This document shows, in pieces, positions 45,187 through 46,554 of a stretch of 46,554 bases of DNA. The stretch covers positions 1-46,554 of the forward strand of contig JAKADA010000015.1 in assembly GCA_021820975.1 (NCBI GenBank), written 5' to 3'. The notes below the pieces were generated by a model, which made no database searches, had not been told where the DNA came from, and saw only the letters and a program-made list of their open reading frames with translations. A program made the position numbers and the translations under genes. Each line of letters begins with the position of its first letter. Positions within the stretch are counted from its first letter, which is position 1. This DNA is from Bacillota bacterium. GTDB taxonomy: Bacteria; Bacillota; Bacilli; Alicyclobacillales; SLC66.

Positions 45187-46300
45187 GTTCGTAATAGCAC
45201 GCTTTATCCTCAGCAAGTGGATCGCCATAAGCTGCATAAGCGCGCGCACGAGATCCACCGCATACGTCACGATGATCACATGATCCACAACGTCCTGTGA
45301 ATTCAGCCGCTCGTATTTTCTTTAGTAGCGGATGATCGCGATAGATAGTTGATAAGCTGTCCTCTCGAACATTGCCTAAAGGCAATGGCAGAAAACCAGC
45401 TGGATATACTGTTCCGTCATGAGCCACAAAGATAATTCCCTTGCCGTCGCGTGTGCCGCTTGTTTGGCTGAGCGCCTGATCCTCTGGCTTACCGAGCCGC
45501 TGCAAGAGTTCAGAAGATAGTTGTTCATATAAGGAGCCTAAAGAAAACTTCTCTAATACTTCAGCAAATGAAATCGTTTCTTGACTGCGCGACTGAATGA
45601 CGCGCCGGAAGAACGGTCCTTCGACCGTGCGAACATGAATTCCATAGCGTGATGCCTCATACAAAAAGTGTGCTACTTGCTCATGTTCATAAGCATCGAG
45701 TTCCTGTACATCTTGTCCGCGTCCAACGTGAATCAAAAAGAAAACTTCCCAAACCGTAACACCTGTTTGTTTTAAAATTTCTACGATTGCTGGTAGTTCA
45801 TGTACATTATCGCGCATAACAGCTGTATTGACTTGTACAGTAAACCCACGCATGACAAGTTGTCGTAACGCTTCTACCGTTTGATCAAAATGCCCCGCTA
45901 CGCCGCGAATACCTTCGTGTGTGGTAGCCGTTGCACCGTCAAGGCTGATCGACACGGCTTTGATGCCAAGATCAGTCATATGCTGCATATTTTCATCGGT
46001 CAATTTTGGCGTCACACTTGGCGCAAATCCCACAGGAATACCAAATTCACGTGCACGTTTGGCTAAAAGAAATGCATCATGACGCATCAAAATATCGCCG
46101 CCAGTCATGATCAAAACGGGATATGGGCGTCCAAACGATATCAAACTTTCGATAAAACGCATACCTTCTTCTGTAGTCATTTCATTCGGAGAAGGGTCGA
46201 CCATGGCTTCAGCACGGCAATGACGACATGCTAAAAGACACGAACGAGTGGTTTCCCAAAACACCAGGATAGGGCGTTCATCAAAGTTAAGGTTTTTCAT
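45173..46300 (-). CDS. Radical SAM/SPASM protein (TIGR04053-like)
   Basis: This 375-residue protein binds S-adenosylmethionine through the CxxxCxxC cluster site in SCLLACRHCRAEA (about residues 16-28). It has MTGGDIL and SISLDGA barrel motifs, VFFLIHVGRGQD and a C-terminal SPASM-type CGSCDHRDVCGGSRARAY region for an extra FeS cluster. This combination matches the uncharacterised TIGR04053 family, which is related to NirJ and AhbD heme enzymes. Nearness to a precorrin-2 dehydrogenase gene hints at tetrapyrrole chemistry but does not prove it. ATG 46300 follows AAGGAGAC. Confidence 0.85.
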   Translation of the reverse strand: MKNLNFDERPILVFWETTRSCLLACRHCRAEAMVDPSPNEMTTEEGMRFIESLISFGRPYPVLIMTGGDILMRHDAFLLAKRAREFGIPVGFAPSVTPKLTDENMQHMTDLGIKAVSISLDGATATTHEGIRGVAGHFDQTVEALRQLVMRGFTVQVNTAVMRDNVHELPAIVEILKQTGVTVWEVFFLIHVGRGQDVQELDAYEHEQVAHFLYEASRYGIHVRTVEGPFFRRVIQSRSQETISFAEVLEKFSLGSLYEQLSSELLQRLGKPEDQALSQTSGTRDGKGIIFVAHDGTVYPAGFLPLPLGNVREDSLSTIYRDHPLLKKIRAAEFTGRCGSCDHRDVCGGSRARAYAAYGDPLAEDKACYYEPTSI

Positions 46301-46426
46301 GATATAGTCTCCTTGAGAACGTTATGTACTCATGATAAACGTAGTAGCTTATATTCGTAAACATCTTTATGATTATTAAGATGAATTTAAATGATGAACA
46401 GTAGTCTTGCAAATGGAGGTGTTTTC

Positions 46427-46554
46427 ATGCATGAATTTAGCTATTTATCACATTTAGAGTGTTCCCGCTGTGGGCACACGTATGAAGCGAGTAAACGCAG
46501 ACAAGTTTGTGAACATTGCCAAGCTCCGTTACTAGCTCGCTATGACCTTGAGGG
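46427..46554 (+). CDS. thrC: Threonine synthase, N-terminal part
   Basis: The frame runs off the right edge. The 42 codons seen read MHEFSYLSHLECSRCGHTY ... VCEHCQAPLLARYDLEG, the zinc-ribbon start of PLP-dependent threonine synthase-like enzymes, with two CxxC pairs. SD GGAGGT lies 6 bases before ATG 46427. The gene is divergent from the radical SAM gene. Threonine synthase converts O-phosphohomoserine to threonine. A related PLP enzyme is possible because only the N-terminus is visible. Confidence 0.75.
   Translation, partial: MHEFSYLSHLECSRCGHTYEASKRRQVCEHCQAPLLARYDLE

Overview
The window is a chromosomal replication-origin region of a low-to-moderate GC, endospore-forming member of the Bacilli. 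The core order matches the Bacillus subtilis origin: gyrA-gyrB-remB-recF-yaaA-dnaN-dnaA on the minus strand, and rpmH-rnpA-yidD-yidC-jag-mnmE-mnmG-rsmG-noc-parA-parB on the plus strand. Noc, the YyaC spore protease, YjcZ-type small proteins and a 7Fe ferredoxin support a Bacillales lineage. An acidophilic Alicyclobacillaceae-like host is a guess from the ferredoxin type and gene mix, not a demonstrated identity.

Layout. Positions 1-126 carry a promoter and leader of an rRNA operon running off the left edge. 416-9033 is the leftward replication and gyrase cluster. The origin is bipartite: DnaA boxes lie upstream of dnaA (9034-9385), and a second set lies between dnaA and dnaN (7556-7670) beside a GC cluster, DnaA-trio-like triplets and an AT-rich stretch. 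9386-18528 is the rightward rpmH-to-parB block, with two parS sites inside parB. 18659-24488 holds small conserved genes (DUF554, DUF4446, yyaC, CvpA-like, DUF951, DUF3892, ychF) and the rpsF-ssb-rpsR operon behind a structured leader. 24547-30645 has an orphan PAS histidine kinase, yybS, rplI, the replicative helicase gene, an unknown basic membrane protein and purA. gdpP, often found between yybS and rplI, is absent there. 30653-30995 is a tRNA-Lys/Glu/Val operon with its own promoter and terminator.

From 31 kb the region is accessory. It has a YdjO-like cold-inducible zinc protein with a long leader, the wreck of a two-component system (three separate lesions) beside an intact BcrAB-type ABC transporter, and a 118-residue ORF that looks like a deletion scar of mannan-degrading genes coupled to a secreted clan GH-A glycosidase. 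It continues with a membrane rhodanese whose promoter spacer is an 18-bp palindrome, a secreted NlpC/P60 hydrolase, ferredoxin, an MFS exporter and a tandem pair of YjcZ-type peptides. Next come a TetR-type operator, a degenerate ABC-ATPase-like protein overlapping a 1124-residue YhgE/Pip protein, then precorrin-2 dehydrogenase, MerR, a radical SAM/SPASM enzyme and the start of threonine synthase.

The most unusual items are the pseudo-ATPase/giant YhgE pair (40093-44159), the eroded sensor module beside its likely transporter (31439-34429), the chimeric glycosidase remnant (34539-34895), the rhodanese palindromic operator (36738-36766), and several unlisted small peptides with strong ribosome binding sites (242-343, 21945-22031, 39674-39799, 39837-39950). 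All family assignments come from recognising motifs by eye; no database search was run.
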